NCBI GenBank assembly: GCA_004352715.1
Contig: SCFE01000035.1
Span: 1-64,000, forward strand
Direction: 5' to 3'
DNA length: 64,000 nt
Source: Hofstenia miamia
Taxonomy: Eukaryota; Xenacoelomorpha; Acoela
The notes under the pieces were generated by a model. The model did no database searches and was not told the DNA's origin. It saw only the letters and a program-made list of their open reading frames with translations. Positions 22,357 through 32,974 of the stretch are shown in pieces; the stretch's first letter is position 1; every line of letters begins with the position of its first letter. The translations under genes were made by a program, and so were the position numbers.

Positions 22357-22527
22357 GTAGATATATTGAAGCAGCCTGAATGCGAGGACATCTTGGAAAT
22401 TGTATCTGAGGATTTTGAGTTAGTTAATGCAAACTTCTCAAATACACAGATCGAAGTAATTGATGAAGATGGAGCACCACAAAGTAGTAAAGTTGCTGAG
22501 TTGGATAATGTATCAATAAATTATTAA
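22357..22527 (+). CDS. possible acidic C-terminal exon or coding relic, unidentified
   Basis: An open frame on the + strand with no ATG at its start reads VDILKQPECEDILEIVSEDF, continues acidic (QIEVIDEDGAPQSS), and ends NVSINY*. An AATAAA overlaps the stop (22516-22521 region). Possible acceptors are the AGs at 22356-22360 or the CAG near 22373. Composition is protein-like and acidic, but no family is recognised and no upstream exon on this strand was found. It may be the last exon of a small gene or a transposon remnant. Confidence 0.3.
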   Translation, partial: VDILKQPECEDILEIVSEDFELVNANFSNTQIEVIDEDGAPQSSKVAELDNVSINY

Positions 22528-22539
22528 CGAAATGCTTAG

Positions 22540-24380
22540 AGATACAATTGATACTGTAAATGACTGAACTATTTGTTTTATCTTATTAGAGAATTGCAAG
22601 TGATAAGTCATGGAAATCGAAGATATGCATCTATGGAATTTATTCTGAAGCCCGCGATCGCACATTTGTTGTGCGTTTCAATTCCGAATTGGATTGTCGG
22701 TGCATTATTACTGTTTCATTCAATTTTCAAACATTCTCAACTCTAATTTCTCAATCTTTCTAAAAATACTTCAAGTAAGTAAAAAGTTTTTGAAAGCTAT
22801 CTTTCTATCTTGGTTTCAGGGCAAATTCAAAATTGACTAACATCCTCATCTAGTTATATTTTCTTGTAATTGTCAGTTTTGCAAAGTATCTCCCACTAGA
22901 CAGTTTCTGAATTAATGCAACTTTGTTGAATGATTCCATGCCTGATTCCTTTCGCCGACTTTTTTTGTGTCACGACGTTCTGACATACCTTCAAACTATC
23001 ACGGTGCTTGTGCAATTGCCATCAATTCTCACAAAATGCACGCATCACTGACTCAAATCTCTTCCGATTTCTAGTAATCTGCCTTTATAGTCCTCTATCT
23101 AACAGGCGATACTGTATACTACTGTTTAGTTTGTTCTCCACTTCATATTTAGAACTATTACATTTGAAATCTTTCAATTCAAGCAATGGTTTCTTAGATT
23201 CCCCCATTTTTCTCACTGGTGAATCCATGTTGATTGATTTGTACCTTTTTCTAAGGACCTCTAAACAATGTTTTAAAATCTACATAACTTAATACATTCT
23301 TTCTTCTTTCAACTCCTAATCTCACATTTCTCATACTATATCCGAGGACCTCTACTTTCTTGATATTCATCTTCAATTTCTACGTAAATAGAATAAAATG
23401 TATATTACTTATAAAAGTATAGTCATTCATTATACAATATCTAACGTTATTTGCTAAATACGATCATGTTTTTAATTTTAATTTTAAATTAGCAACAATT
23501 ACTACAGAACTTAGCAATCCGATTGCCAAATATCTATAACCAAATATGACGAAATCATTTTGAACATGATTCTTTAATGTAGTTTTAGATTTTACTAAAT
23601 TTTGTTTGATTGCACAGGTTTGATGATTTATAAATGAGGTTAATGAGTTAGTTTTGTTGCCTGTATTTATATATTGAGGAGAGTGAAGCTCTTGGTATTT
23701 TGAACAAGAGTTTCTGTCCACAGCTTATTTTTGTTTCTAATATATTGAGTGTATTTGGTGACTACAAATCAACGTACATATATGTTGATTATGGCGTTAA
23801 ATTTTTGCGAAATAGCTTTGTGAAAATTTTTAATATTTTATTTTTTGATGGTGCTTGTTACGTGTATTATCTACATGGTTGCTATGCACATTTTTTTTCT
23901 AATGCCTAATGAATTTCCAAACGATTGGCTAAGGACATCAATTTTATTTGTAGATAAGCTATGTAGAACATACTGAAATTTCAGAGTAATTAATATATAT
24001 ACAAGAACACTTGAAAATATTAGCAGAATATCACTATCATTAATGTAAAATATAAATTCCTTGGAAAAATAGTTCGCGTGAAAAAAACTACATAGTATAT
24101 CTGAAAAAATGTTGTTCATAGCATGTATATAAAAGTTGAAAAGTATACGCATACTGTATAAATATATATATACATATATATATATATATTCTAAAGCATT
24201 TAGCGGGAATTGCACTTTTTCCCCAAAAAGTCTTTTTTTTGGCCATTTCTCCTGCATTATTCACTCGAACTTCATTATATTTACCATGGGAAATGTAAAT
24301 TAAAGAGACACTACCCTGCAAAATTTCAAAGATGGTCATGATAAGGTTTTTAAAAATCATTTAGCAGAGAGGTATAAATA
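22540..24380. other. non-coding stretch
   Basis: No gene is recognised. Short ORFs occur on both strands at 23008-23292, 23464-23721 and 23700-24257, without motifs. A (TA)-rich tract lies at about 24163-24190. Confidence 0.45.
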
Positions 24381-24383
24381 ATT

Positions 24384-24690
24384 ACAGGGTGAGGTAGAAA
24401 TAGCGCCCAATTGAAAAAAGCGTATTTGAATTATAATATTGTATTTGAAATTTTCGAAATGCCTTCCGTCATGGTCAATGCATTGCTGCAGGTGATGAGC
24501 TACAGAGGGGCACACGCGTTTGCAAAGTTCAGTATCCAATTCTTCAATTTTCTTTGAGATAGTAGTATTCAGTTCAGTGATGGTGAGTGGCTTTTCTTGA
24601 TACACAGGGTCTTTTAGAAGTCACCAAAGATAAAATTCTTGTGGGGAAGCGGGCTGGTCACTCAACCCGACCGCGTCGTCTTCCATCTTC
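24384..24690 (-). pseudogene. mariner-type (IS630-Tc1-mariner) transposase relic, C-terminal part
   Basis: The minus-strand ORF reads VYQEKPLTITELNTTISKKI, then CKRVCPSVAHHLQQCI and DGRHFENFK, the C-terminal signature of mariner-type DDE transposases. Just upstream the DLTPLDF-like segment is decayed (SDQPASPQEFYLW*). The 3' end has a terminal motif TACAGGGTGAGGTAGAAAT at 24384, like other mariner-type TIRs. The DNA-binding and first catalytic parts are missing. Confidence 0.75.
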
Positions 24691-24899
24691 AATCGTCAAT
24701 TCAGAGCAGTCGTTTAAATAAGCAGGAATATGTTGTAATCAAGTTAATTCTCGAAGTATCTGCTTGCTAATATAACGGATTTCCGCCAAACTTAATTATC
24801 AATTTCAAATGAAGATTCTGTGCATAGATATATTATAGTGTCTGTGTAAGAAAGAGAGAAGGCGGTCAATACAGAGAATTGGGCCCTATTTTTTTCTCA

Positions 24900-24921
24900 C
24901 GCTATATATATATATATATAA
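24900..24921. repeat. (TA)n microsatellite
   Basis: A short pure TA run in non-coding DNA. The 24.7-25.9 kb interval around it shows no recognisable gene. Confidence 0.85.
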
Positions 24922-25903
24922 TCCATCTATCGCTTTATTAAATATAGTCATGCAATGGCTTTATATATTAAGGTTATTGCATATGACAGTATGTTTATAG
25001 ATACATGAAAATATATAAGTAATCGCTTTAAGTATCATAACAAAGGGAAGGTTAGTTGATTTACATAGCGTCAGTTCAATATGAAAATCTGTCAAATCAC
25101 ATTCAAAGGAACTATGCTTCATTACTTCAATTCACGCGCACTTTATTAGCACAGATGGTTGTAGTTGTTTATAAGACGTTAACATGTTCTTTACTTTAGT
25201 TCATCTCTTACCTTTTCAAATTAGAGTTCACAGAAAATTAAGTTTGGGCGTGTCTCAGAACCGGGACCTATTTCTGGATATAGTTTCATCTCTGATGGGG
25301 TTAGTCTGCTTGATTATCTGAAGCATTTTATATAGTTATGGAAATTTTGTGATTAAATTTAAAAAACCGTAATTTCCATCAAAAATAGTTAATATGTTGA
25401 AATCTTACAAATACGGCAATACTTTTTATGTTAGTGAAAAAGGCATACAAATGAGGATGAGCATAATTACCAACAATGCTTGAGAATAAGAAATTGTAGC
25501 CATTGTAAATTCGCTGCAAATAATCTAATTCATACCATTTAGATTCCAAAATATGTACAAATTTACATTGTAAATAAATAGAATTTCTAAGTTTGAACCA
25601 ATCTGGAGGCAATAGATTTATCATCAAGAAGTTGTAAACTGTAAACAGCAATTAATAAACACTGAAAGGGAGCTACATTTTATATGAAGACGTTCAAGTA
25701 GTAGTTTAAGAATGGACTTCAATTGAATGTTGATAGACATTCAAATACCATTGTTCAAAATACGATATTTGCGTTAAATCTATGAAATCAAATCAAAATG
25801 ATTGTGAGCGATGCAACAAGTTCCAATCCTGCAATAAAGCATATATCGTAACTGTCAACATCACATTTTGATTAAATAATAAGATTATTCAATCCAATCA
25901 AAT

Positions 25904-26303
25904 ACAGGGTGAGTCAAAAGTTTCTAAAGAATTTATTCAGCTGTAATGAATATAAAAAAGCATCATCAACGAAAAATCTGTATATATTTAAAAAGTTCAG
26001 AAAATGAATATTTTAAAAGGATCAAAGGATGTGTTGAAAATGTCCTCCGTTTTGCTCCACGAGAGCTTGAAGTCTGAGTTGAAAATTGTCAATGGCCGCC
26101 GCCGTCGTTTCGGTCGTGATCCGTGAAATTGCAGAACAAATTCGTCGCTGAAGTTCTTCCAAATTCTGAGGCTTTTGGCAGTGATACACTTTGGATTGAA
26201 GGTCACCCCAAAGCCAAAAGTCACACGGATTCAAATCCGGTGACCGCGCAGGCCAGGGCTGAGGAAAATGTCGGCTTATCACGCGTTGCGAACCGAAGTG
26301 ATC
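25904..26303 (-). pseudogene. mariner-type transposase fragment with one terminal repeat
   Basis: A minus-strand ORF (26282-26022) preceded by FGSQRVISRHF reads PWPARSPDLNPCDFWLWGDL, the third catalytic block of IS630-Tc1-mariner transposases (SPDLNPCD). It continues through LEELQRRICSAIS to QALVEQNGGHFQHIL*. Beyond the stop, the element end TACAGGGTGAGTCAAAAGTT lies at about 25904, a classical mariner-type TIR. The fragment ends at the single N at 26304, so the N-terminal two thirds are missing. Its C-terminal tail and TIR differ from the copy at 24.4 kb, so it is a different subfamily. Confidence 0.8.
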
Positions 26304-26888
26304 NTGTAAAACATAGAATGTATTATTCTAAATTGTATTTGAATATTTTAATAAATACATGCATTGAACTTGATATGTCTTATACATAGTATTGAGTGAA
26401 AATAAAATGATAAAATAAATAATATACAGTATTAAATTTCATTATAAATGTATGCTTATAAAATTCGTTTATCTTTGCAGGTATATTTCACAAAAAAGAT
26501 ATCATTTAAAAAGTATAAATTAGCAAAATTTAAGTAAAGAAAGAAAAGACGGTTGATAATGTTAATGATTTACAATTTTTTCAAAAATAGGAAAATCAAT
26601 TTGTCAAAAGAAATTTCAGGATTGGCGTTATATGTTGTCTAGATTTTTATTTTTTTTTCTGTGCACTGCACAAGATTCTAATCCACTACATGACTTAGTT
26701 TTGATAAACATTTGCGCTTCTCACCTGTGTTGCTGCACTTAGTTGTAAGCAAAATTAGAAACTTGGTGAATTTTATTACCAGGAATGAGATGAATTACAT
26801 CCTAACCTTTACTAATTATTTTTATTCAATTATACATGTTAAAATGGTTGAAGACCTAATTTTTCAAAAAGAGTCTACATCTTATGCC

Positions 26889-27026
26889 GCGCACCAACGA
26901 TACAACTTTTGATGCTAAACTAATTATAAAGAAATGTGATGAGATAATGTGGAAATAATTTGAGTTTCTCCAATCTGGTTTCTTATCTTAATTGGTTTCG
27001 GAACAAAAGTTGTATCGTTTGCGCCC
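26889..27026. repeat. inverted repeat, about 20-bp arms
   Basis: The left arm (26889-26911), containing AACGATACAACTTTTG, is matched by its reverse complement at 27004-27026 (CAAAAGTTGTATCGTTTGCG). The loop is about 90 bp. It could be a small MITE. A 94-codon ORF across it on the minus strand (27208-26924) has no recognised motif. Confidence 0.5.
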
Positions 27027-27336
27027 CACCTTAGAGAAATACGTCCTTCATAAAACAAATATAAATCCTTAACATTAGTACAACCAAGCTTGCACAAAAT
27101 ATAGAGGTATTGTAAAGTACATGTACTGTTATGTTGTTCTTGTTGTATGACGAAACAGTCGTTTGCCATTTTGATGTGCTGGTTGTTCTGTAAAGAAACT
27201 AAAAGCAACTACAAACCAGAACAATTTCACTGACGCGTTTAGAATAAATAGCTTTGGTAGAAGTTATTTTATGAATGTTATCCACTTCGTACTACTCAAA
27301 TTGGCCATAAATTCAATCGCATTTAGGAAAGACATT

Positions 27337-27749
27337 TTAGGCCGCGGTTAGACTAGGTGATTGGTTAAAAGTGATCTGTCACTTTTGAAAGCGTTGCACG
27401 TCTAACCACCCTAGATAATTAGCGATGTGACGATCACAAGGAAATCGAACGCGCACGATTTCTTTCTGATCGTCACATCGCTAATTATCTCAGNNNNNNN
27501 NNNCTAAATTACTGTCATCTAAGACCATGGTTAGACTAGGTGATTGGTTAAAAGTGATCTGTCACTTTTGAAAGCGTTGCACGTCTAACCACCCTAGATA
27601 ATTAGCGATGTGACGATCACAAGGAAATCGAACGCGCACGATTTCTTCGTGATCGTCACATCGCTAATTATCTCGGGTGGTTAGACGTGCGATTCACTCA
27701 AAATGTGATAGATCACTTTTGAGCAAATCACTAGTCTAACCGTGGCCTA
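27337..27749. mobile_element. two tandem hairpin MITE copies around a 10-N gap
   Basis: The second copy (about 27522-27749) is a full hairpin. Its left end (GGTTAGACTAGGTGATT) is complementary to its right end (AATCACTAGTCTAACC), and internal blocks such as GATAATTAGCGATGTGACGA pair with CGTCACATCGCTAATTATC. The first copy (about 27337-27493) is nearly identical up to the 10-N gap at 27494-27503. The outer termini of the pair share the form TTAGGCC-CGGTTAGACTAG, and the flanks (TTA/TAA) fit a 2-3 bp target duplication as in PIF/Harbinger or Tc1-type MITEs. No coding capacity. Confidence 0.7.
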
Positions 27750-27974
27750 ATAAAAGTCGATAGTGGCAACGCTACTAACACTAGTCGAATAGCTACTTGA
27801 AAATAATTGCTTAGTTGAAGTAGGGAACAGACTCGTGAAACGCCGAGTATTAAAGTTAAAATATTTCAACTTCGAAACATGCAAACATTGTTTACATTTC
27901 AAAGCATACCAATCAGTGAGCAGATTTCTCTTACTGTCAATAAAAATATAATTGCAGTTCGGAAATCTTTCCCA

Positions 27975-28026
27975 CTATCGATTTTTTATCAGATGATAAT
28001 TAATCATCTGATAAAAAAATCGATAG
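27975..28026. repeat. near-perfect palindrome inside a dispersed MITE
   Basis: The arms CTATCGATTTTTTATCAGAT and ATCTGATAAAAAAATCGATAG pair with one unpaired T and a loop of a few bases. Flanking sequence to about 28150 (ATCGCCAATGTGAACAAAAA, GCTGATAAAAG) matches the reverse complement of 52171-52260, so this is part of a dispersed repeat family. Confidence 0.7.
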
Positions 28027-28219
28027 TCTGAACGCTATTCCAAATCCCCTTTTTCTAATAAGAAATCAGATAATGAAATATCGCCAATGTGAACAAAAAT
28101 AATTGCTTTTTCGGCTAAAATTTGCTGATAAAAGATGTAGTGTTAGTTTATCAGGGTCCAAATCTTTCTTGTAGAAAGCAATAACATCATCCAAGTCAGT
28201 CTCTCATGATTCTCATGAT

Positions 28220-28243
28220 ATATATATATATATATATATATAT
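28220..28243. repeat. (TA)n microsatellite upstream of the CD164-like gene
   Basis: A pure TA run about 140 bp upstream of the CD164-like start codon. Confidence 0.9.
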
Positions 28244-28384
28244 GCATGCTTGGTCACTATATTTGTATAAACTAAGCTTAGATTAAATATATGAAGATTA
28301 TTCCTTAATATTTTACAAATATTTATATACAGTATATGCAGAGAAAAGTGTTTAAATGAGTTTCTTTTGCATTTTAGATTTAGA

Positions 28385-31300
28385 ATGAAAATCGTTTTCA
28401 TCATTTTAACCTGCCTTGCATGTAAGTCTGTTATATTATTAAGTAATAATTTGACAATATGTTAGATGTTGGCAATTGCAGTAACATAATTGAGACGGCA
28501 AATTCAACCGTGTGTACAAACTTTCCTACTTGTAGTAAGTGCCTAGAAGTCGACATTTGCAAAGCTTATAGCTGTTCTGATCCTTCAGGTATGTTTGTGT
28601 TTAATTATACGGTTTTGTTTGATATTTGTATGTTAGCTTAAATAGTATCCATTTACTAAAAAATCATAATTTATTGCGGCTTGTACAACAATTATTATTT
28701 CATGTATTATATATTACCTCAATTGTATTTATTTTAATACACTCAATACTTTTTTAATAAGATGTGTGCTGAATTTTGGTGAACAACCGTTAGTGATAAT
28801 ATGCTATTTAAAGTGTAGGAAACAAATTATAACTAAAGTTTTTTTTAATTGAAAATTTTACTATAGTATGGCATTTACTTATTCTACTAAAATCATTGGA
28901 ATCATTTAAAAATTCATTCATTCCAATGAGATATGAATTAATACTCCAATGATGTCTGTTAAGCTACTCTATTAAGGTTTTTGATCTTGCTTACTAACAC
29001 TTCACCATTTAAATCGCATTTACATTTGTGATGACAATATTTGTATGGTACAAATTAGATTGGACGATCTTTGTATGTCCCAAAAATATCTTCGCTCCTA
29101 ATGAAGCAAAATTTAACTAATATATTCAAATACACGCTTCACGCCTTTTGTAATTGCTTCTTGTTTTCGGAAGATGGATTTTTTTAATTTGACTTAATAA
29201 TTTTCTCATTGAACATTTTTTATTGTCATTTTTATTTTTTTTGTTGCTGCAAGAGAACTTTTTCAGTCAAAACAATGTGTCTAACTTTTTAGAAGTGTTT
29301 TAGTTAACAATTTTCTAAGTTTATAGAAGTGTTTTATTGCTTTCAAAACTGTTTGTTTTGCATAAATTTTATAACTGGTTTGGGCAAAACATGAGAATAA
29401 ATATAGTCGTGAGAGGAGCACATTCTCTCTTCCTCAACAAAAACCAAACATCAATATTATATATATTTAATAAAATAGATTATACAGGCAATTTTAATGC
29501 TAGTGAACAGTAAAAGAATAGACAAACTTGATGTGCGTAACGAAATTTTTGGATTTTCCACAAAAGCTTTGAAATCAAACGGTTTCTTTTATAAAAATTT
29601 GCTGTATACTTAAAGTTTGCCCTACCATGTGTTGCTTTCATTTTTTATATTCTTGTACATATTTAAGACAAAATTTGATCTATTTTTGCGCAAAATTTTT
29701 GTATATTCATTTTTTGTTTCTCATTGCAATGTACATCCTTTAATATATTATAATTTTGTTGATGATTTTGATATGCGCTATAAACTTAATTTCTTTTGAA
29801 TTTTCAAAAGATTATATTAGCTTAAGTTAGTACTTAAACATTGATAACTTCAAATATAAAAAAACTATCTATATATAGAACAGAAACCATTTTTGTGAAT
29901 TTTATCGAAATTATTCACCTTTAGAGTTTGCCAAGTGTTCACAAATATATTAAGGAATGCTTAGACCAAATTTGGAATTGTTTCGATCAATTTTAGAATT
30001 TTATTTAATTTAAAAATAGTGTAAATATCATGCATATAGTAAATGAAAACTTAATATTCAGTAATAAGAAGCAGTATTCCAATTTTTATTGTGCTGTTAC
30101 GAATCTTTGGAATTTTATTAAGGACCGTCTGGTCCCAAATTAGTTTTTGGCCTCAGTTCCATGCATCTTTGTCTAATCTAATTCCTTATAACATTGTTAT
30201 ATAATAATAATCAAAGTTGCTGTTGACTAGCAGGTGCTTAGCCAAGCGGGACATGGTGAAGCAGAACCCGGAATATCCTCCTAATCCACTCGCTTTCTGC
30301 ATGTACATAGAATTATGTTTTATTTTTTACTTGCAATAAAAACGTTGGTAAGAAAAATACAGAATCTTACTGTTTTCTGGAATTATACTTTTTAAGTAGG
30401 CCAGCTCAAGCCAATTTAGTTTCTTCAATTGTGTTTGCCTTGATATATTCACGAACTAGGATTAAGGAAAATTCTTAATACATTAATTCGACCAGAATTT
30501 TTTTTATAAATGTTAGCATAGTGTTTTTCACATATTTTAGAAATTTTTACCGATCAATTTCTGCGAATTGTTCCGCACTTTTATAAAAATGGCCCCAACC
30601 AGGTCCGTAACATTGATGTGATGCTATACTAGGCATAACAATATTTTTCTTATCAATAATTTACTCTGTGAATAAAAATTTTCGTGTATACTAGGTATGC
30701 TTGCTTTGTATTTGTAATAGATAGTAAACTATAGTTAAGAATTGAGGTCTAACTTAGAGATGAGCGCGGTACAGGTTTTGTAAAAATATTTCCACCGCAC
30801 AGAAAAAACTTCACCGCTAACCACCGCAATGTCCGTTTTTCTACCGCAAACCACCACACTAAATGAAATTTTACCGCATTATATCGCAACAAATGTGATT
30901 TTTATCTCCGTATGAAAAGATGGGTATTTCTGATTTTTTAGGGTTATGGATCATTCGTAGAAAATCTTAAAAACAAATTCTTCGGTATTTTGTCATTTCG
31001 TTGAATTTTATTTTGGTAGTCTCAAATTTTCCATGAAATATGTAAAAACTACTTTTAATGTTTTGTGTGTGAAATTTCTTACTTTTCTTCAGAAACAGTT
31101 TTCTGAGAAATACTAGAGATTTTAAATCTTAATACAAAACATGTTATCTGTATAACTTTTATGCCAACGCAAGTTGTTTTATTTCTACCACTAACCACCG
31201 CAACTGTGTAAATAGCTACCGCGGTATCAACGCACCGCATTCATCTCTAAAACAGTTAAAGTTAAACCTAGTGTTAAAAGATCAGTATTTTCAATGAAAA

Positions 31301-32934
31301 TTAGTACATCGTGTCAATTACTTTCAGCACAGCAATAAACTTTAGTACAAATTTTCGACATCGCATTCAAGCATTTTGGCTAATAGATATGTCCATGTTT
31401 CACGAATTCCAAATTTCCTAATGGGCTTGAAAAATATTTTTAGAACTGTGGAAAAACGGTTTGGTCATTTAAATGGACACTAGACTGCTTAAGGTTAAGA
31501 AAGATTAAGATGATATACGCTAAAACGAGATGATTATGTTGCTTAATTTTTAATATTTACAGTTCTATGCTAAAGGATTGAATATGTTTTCCAACTGCTT
31601 CATATTTCAATTATAATAAAATCAAAATCTTTGATTATTTCGGTAATGTACCAGATTTAGTTTTATTAAAATACGGATTATCTTATAACAAATACCAATT
31701 AAACAGAACTGTTTCGGCAATCCTCACTAATTAGCGTATTATAATTATTTATCCAATGCAGACATTTTACTAATATCCTGTAAATATATTAAAGTTGGAC
31801 AAATTTAATTTGGGGAGTCGTATTGGTTTTTTGGCGCAAAAAATCACTCTGATATTTTTCATCTGTACGAAATACATATTTTTTCAATTCGACTATTACT
31901 TCCAGGTCCGCGTTTTCGTAACTATCATTAAGTGGTGTATTATTAAAATATAATTCTAATTATTGATTTATAAAGTATATCAAAGGCATTTCTGTTATTG
32001 ATTTGTGTAATGTTGTAACAACAGTTGTTTTTTTCTTCAAATTTCATCTCTAAATCTGGTGCAGAACCTGTGTTAATGTTGAGTGAAATCTGCAACAATT
32101 CGAGATAGTCGCTGTGCAGACGTTTTGCAATTTTTGCAGCTATTGTGTGTTCACAATGCCGCCAGGATCTTCCTCGTATATTGCAGAATTCTATAATTTG
32201 ACAACACAGCTGTGGCGGCGAATAAATTTATAGCATTACAATATTTTAAATACCTATAACTTCCTATTATTTGATTAGTAACTTAATAACAGAAAATCTG
32301 TGAACAAATTTATTGTAACGTTTTAGCAGCAAAAAGGCCTAAAAACCTTTCACATTATTTTTCGTGGTGTCGCTAATAAAAATTTTGAGTATTCGCAAAG
32401 ATTTTTTATTGTATAATCTATGCATAGCTTTCCATTTTAAGTACTGCCTGGATTGAACGATTTGTGTTTTTCTGCTGCTATAGTTTAAAAAAACAAAATC
32501 CGACATTTGTTAGCTTTTGAGATGTTTCCCACCACTGCACCATCAAAAAGTTGTTTTAGGCATATTATTTAATTTATTCTATACATTTTTGAGATATTTA
32601 TTTATTTAACAATATTTATGTTGTTACAAAGATATTTTTTGTTCTTTGCTCTCTGGGTGACCCCACTGCTTGTTTTCCCACTAATAGTTTTTCTACTGAA
32701 CATTTAACTATCTCCCAGACAAACTGAAATAATATATTCATATTTTCAGAAAAACGAAAAATAATTATTATTGTATATCCATGGATTCATTATAATAAAT
32801 CCATGGATATACAAGATGATTCGAAAACATTTTTTCATATCAGTAAGCAGTTTTTTTCCCATCTCAGGTCTAAATTAAAATGGAAAAATATCGCAAGTCT
32901 GGTCATGTCTCAATGAGCCGGCTTAGTTCACGTG

Positions 32935-32974
<40 letters not shown>

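Noticed and set aside
26304-26304. Single N at 26304 as another duplicated join
   Set aside because: The sequence after it does not repeat the sequence before it, unlike the four confirmed cases; it may be a simple contig junction.
26924-27208. 94-codon minus-strand ORF
   Set aside because: Overlaps a small inverted repeat and has no recognisable motif; insufficient to call a gene.
30220-30300. tRNA-like text near GCTTAGCCAAGCGG
   Set aside because: No cloverleaf with anticodon and T-arm could be drawn.
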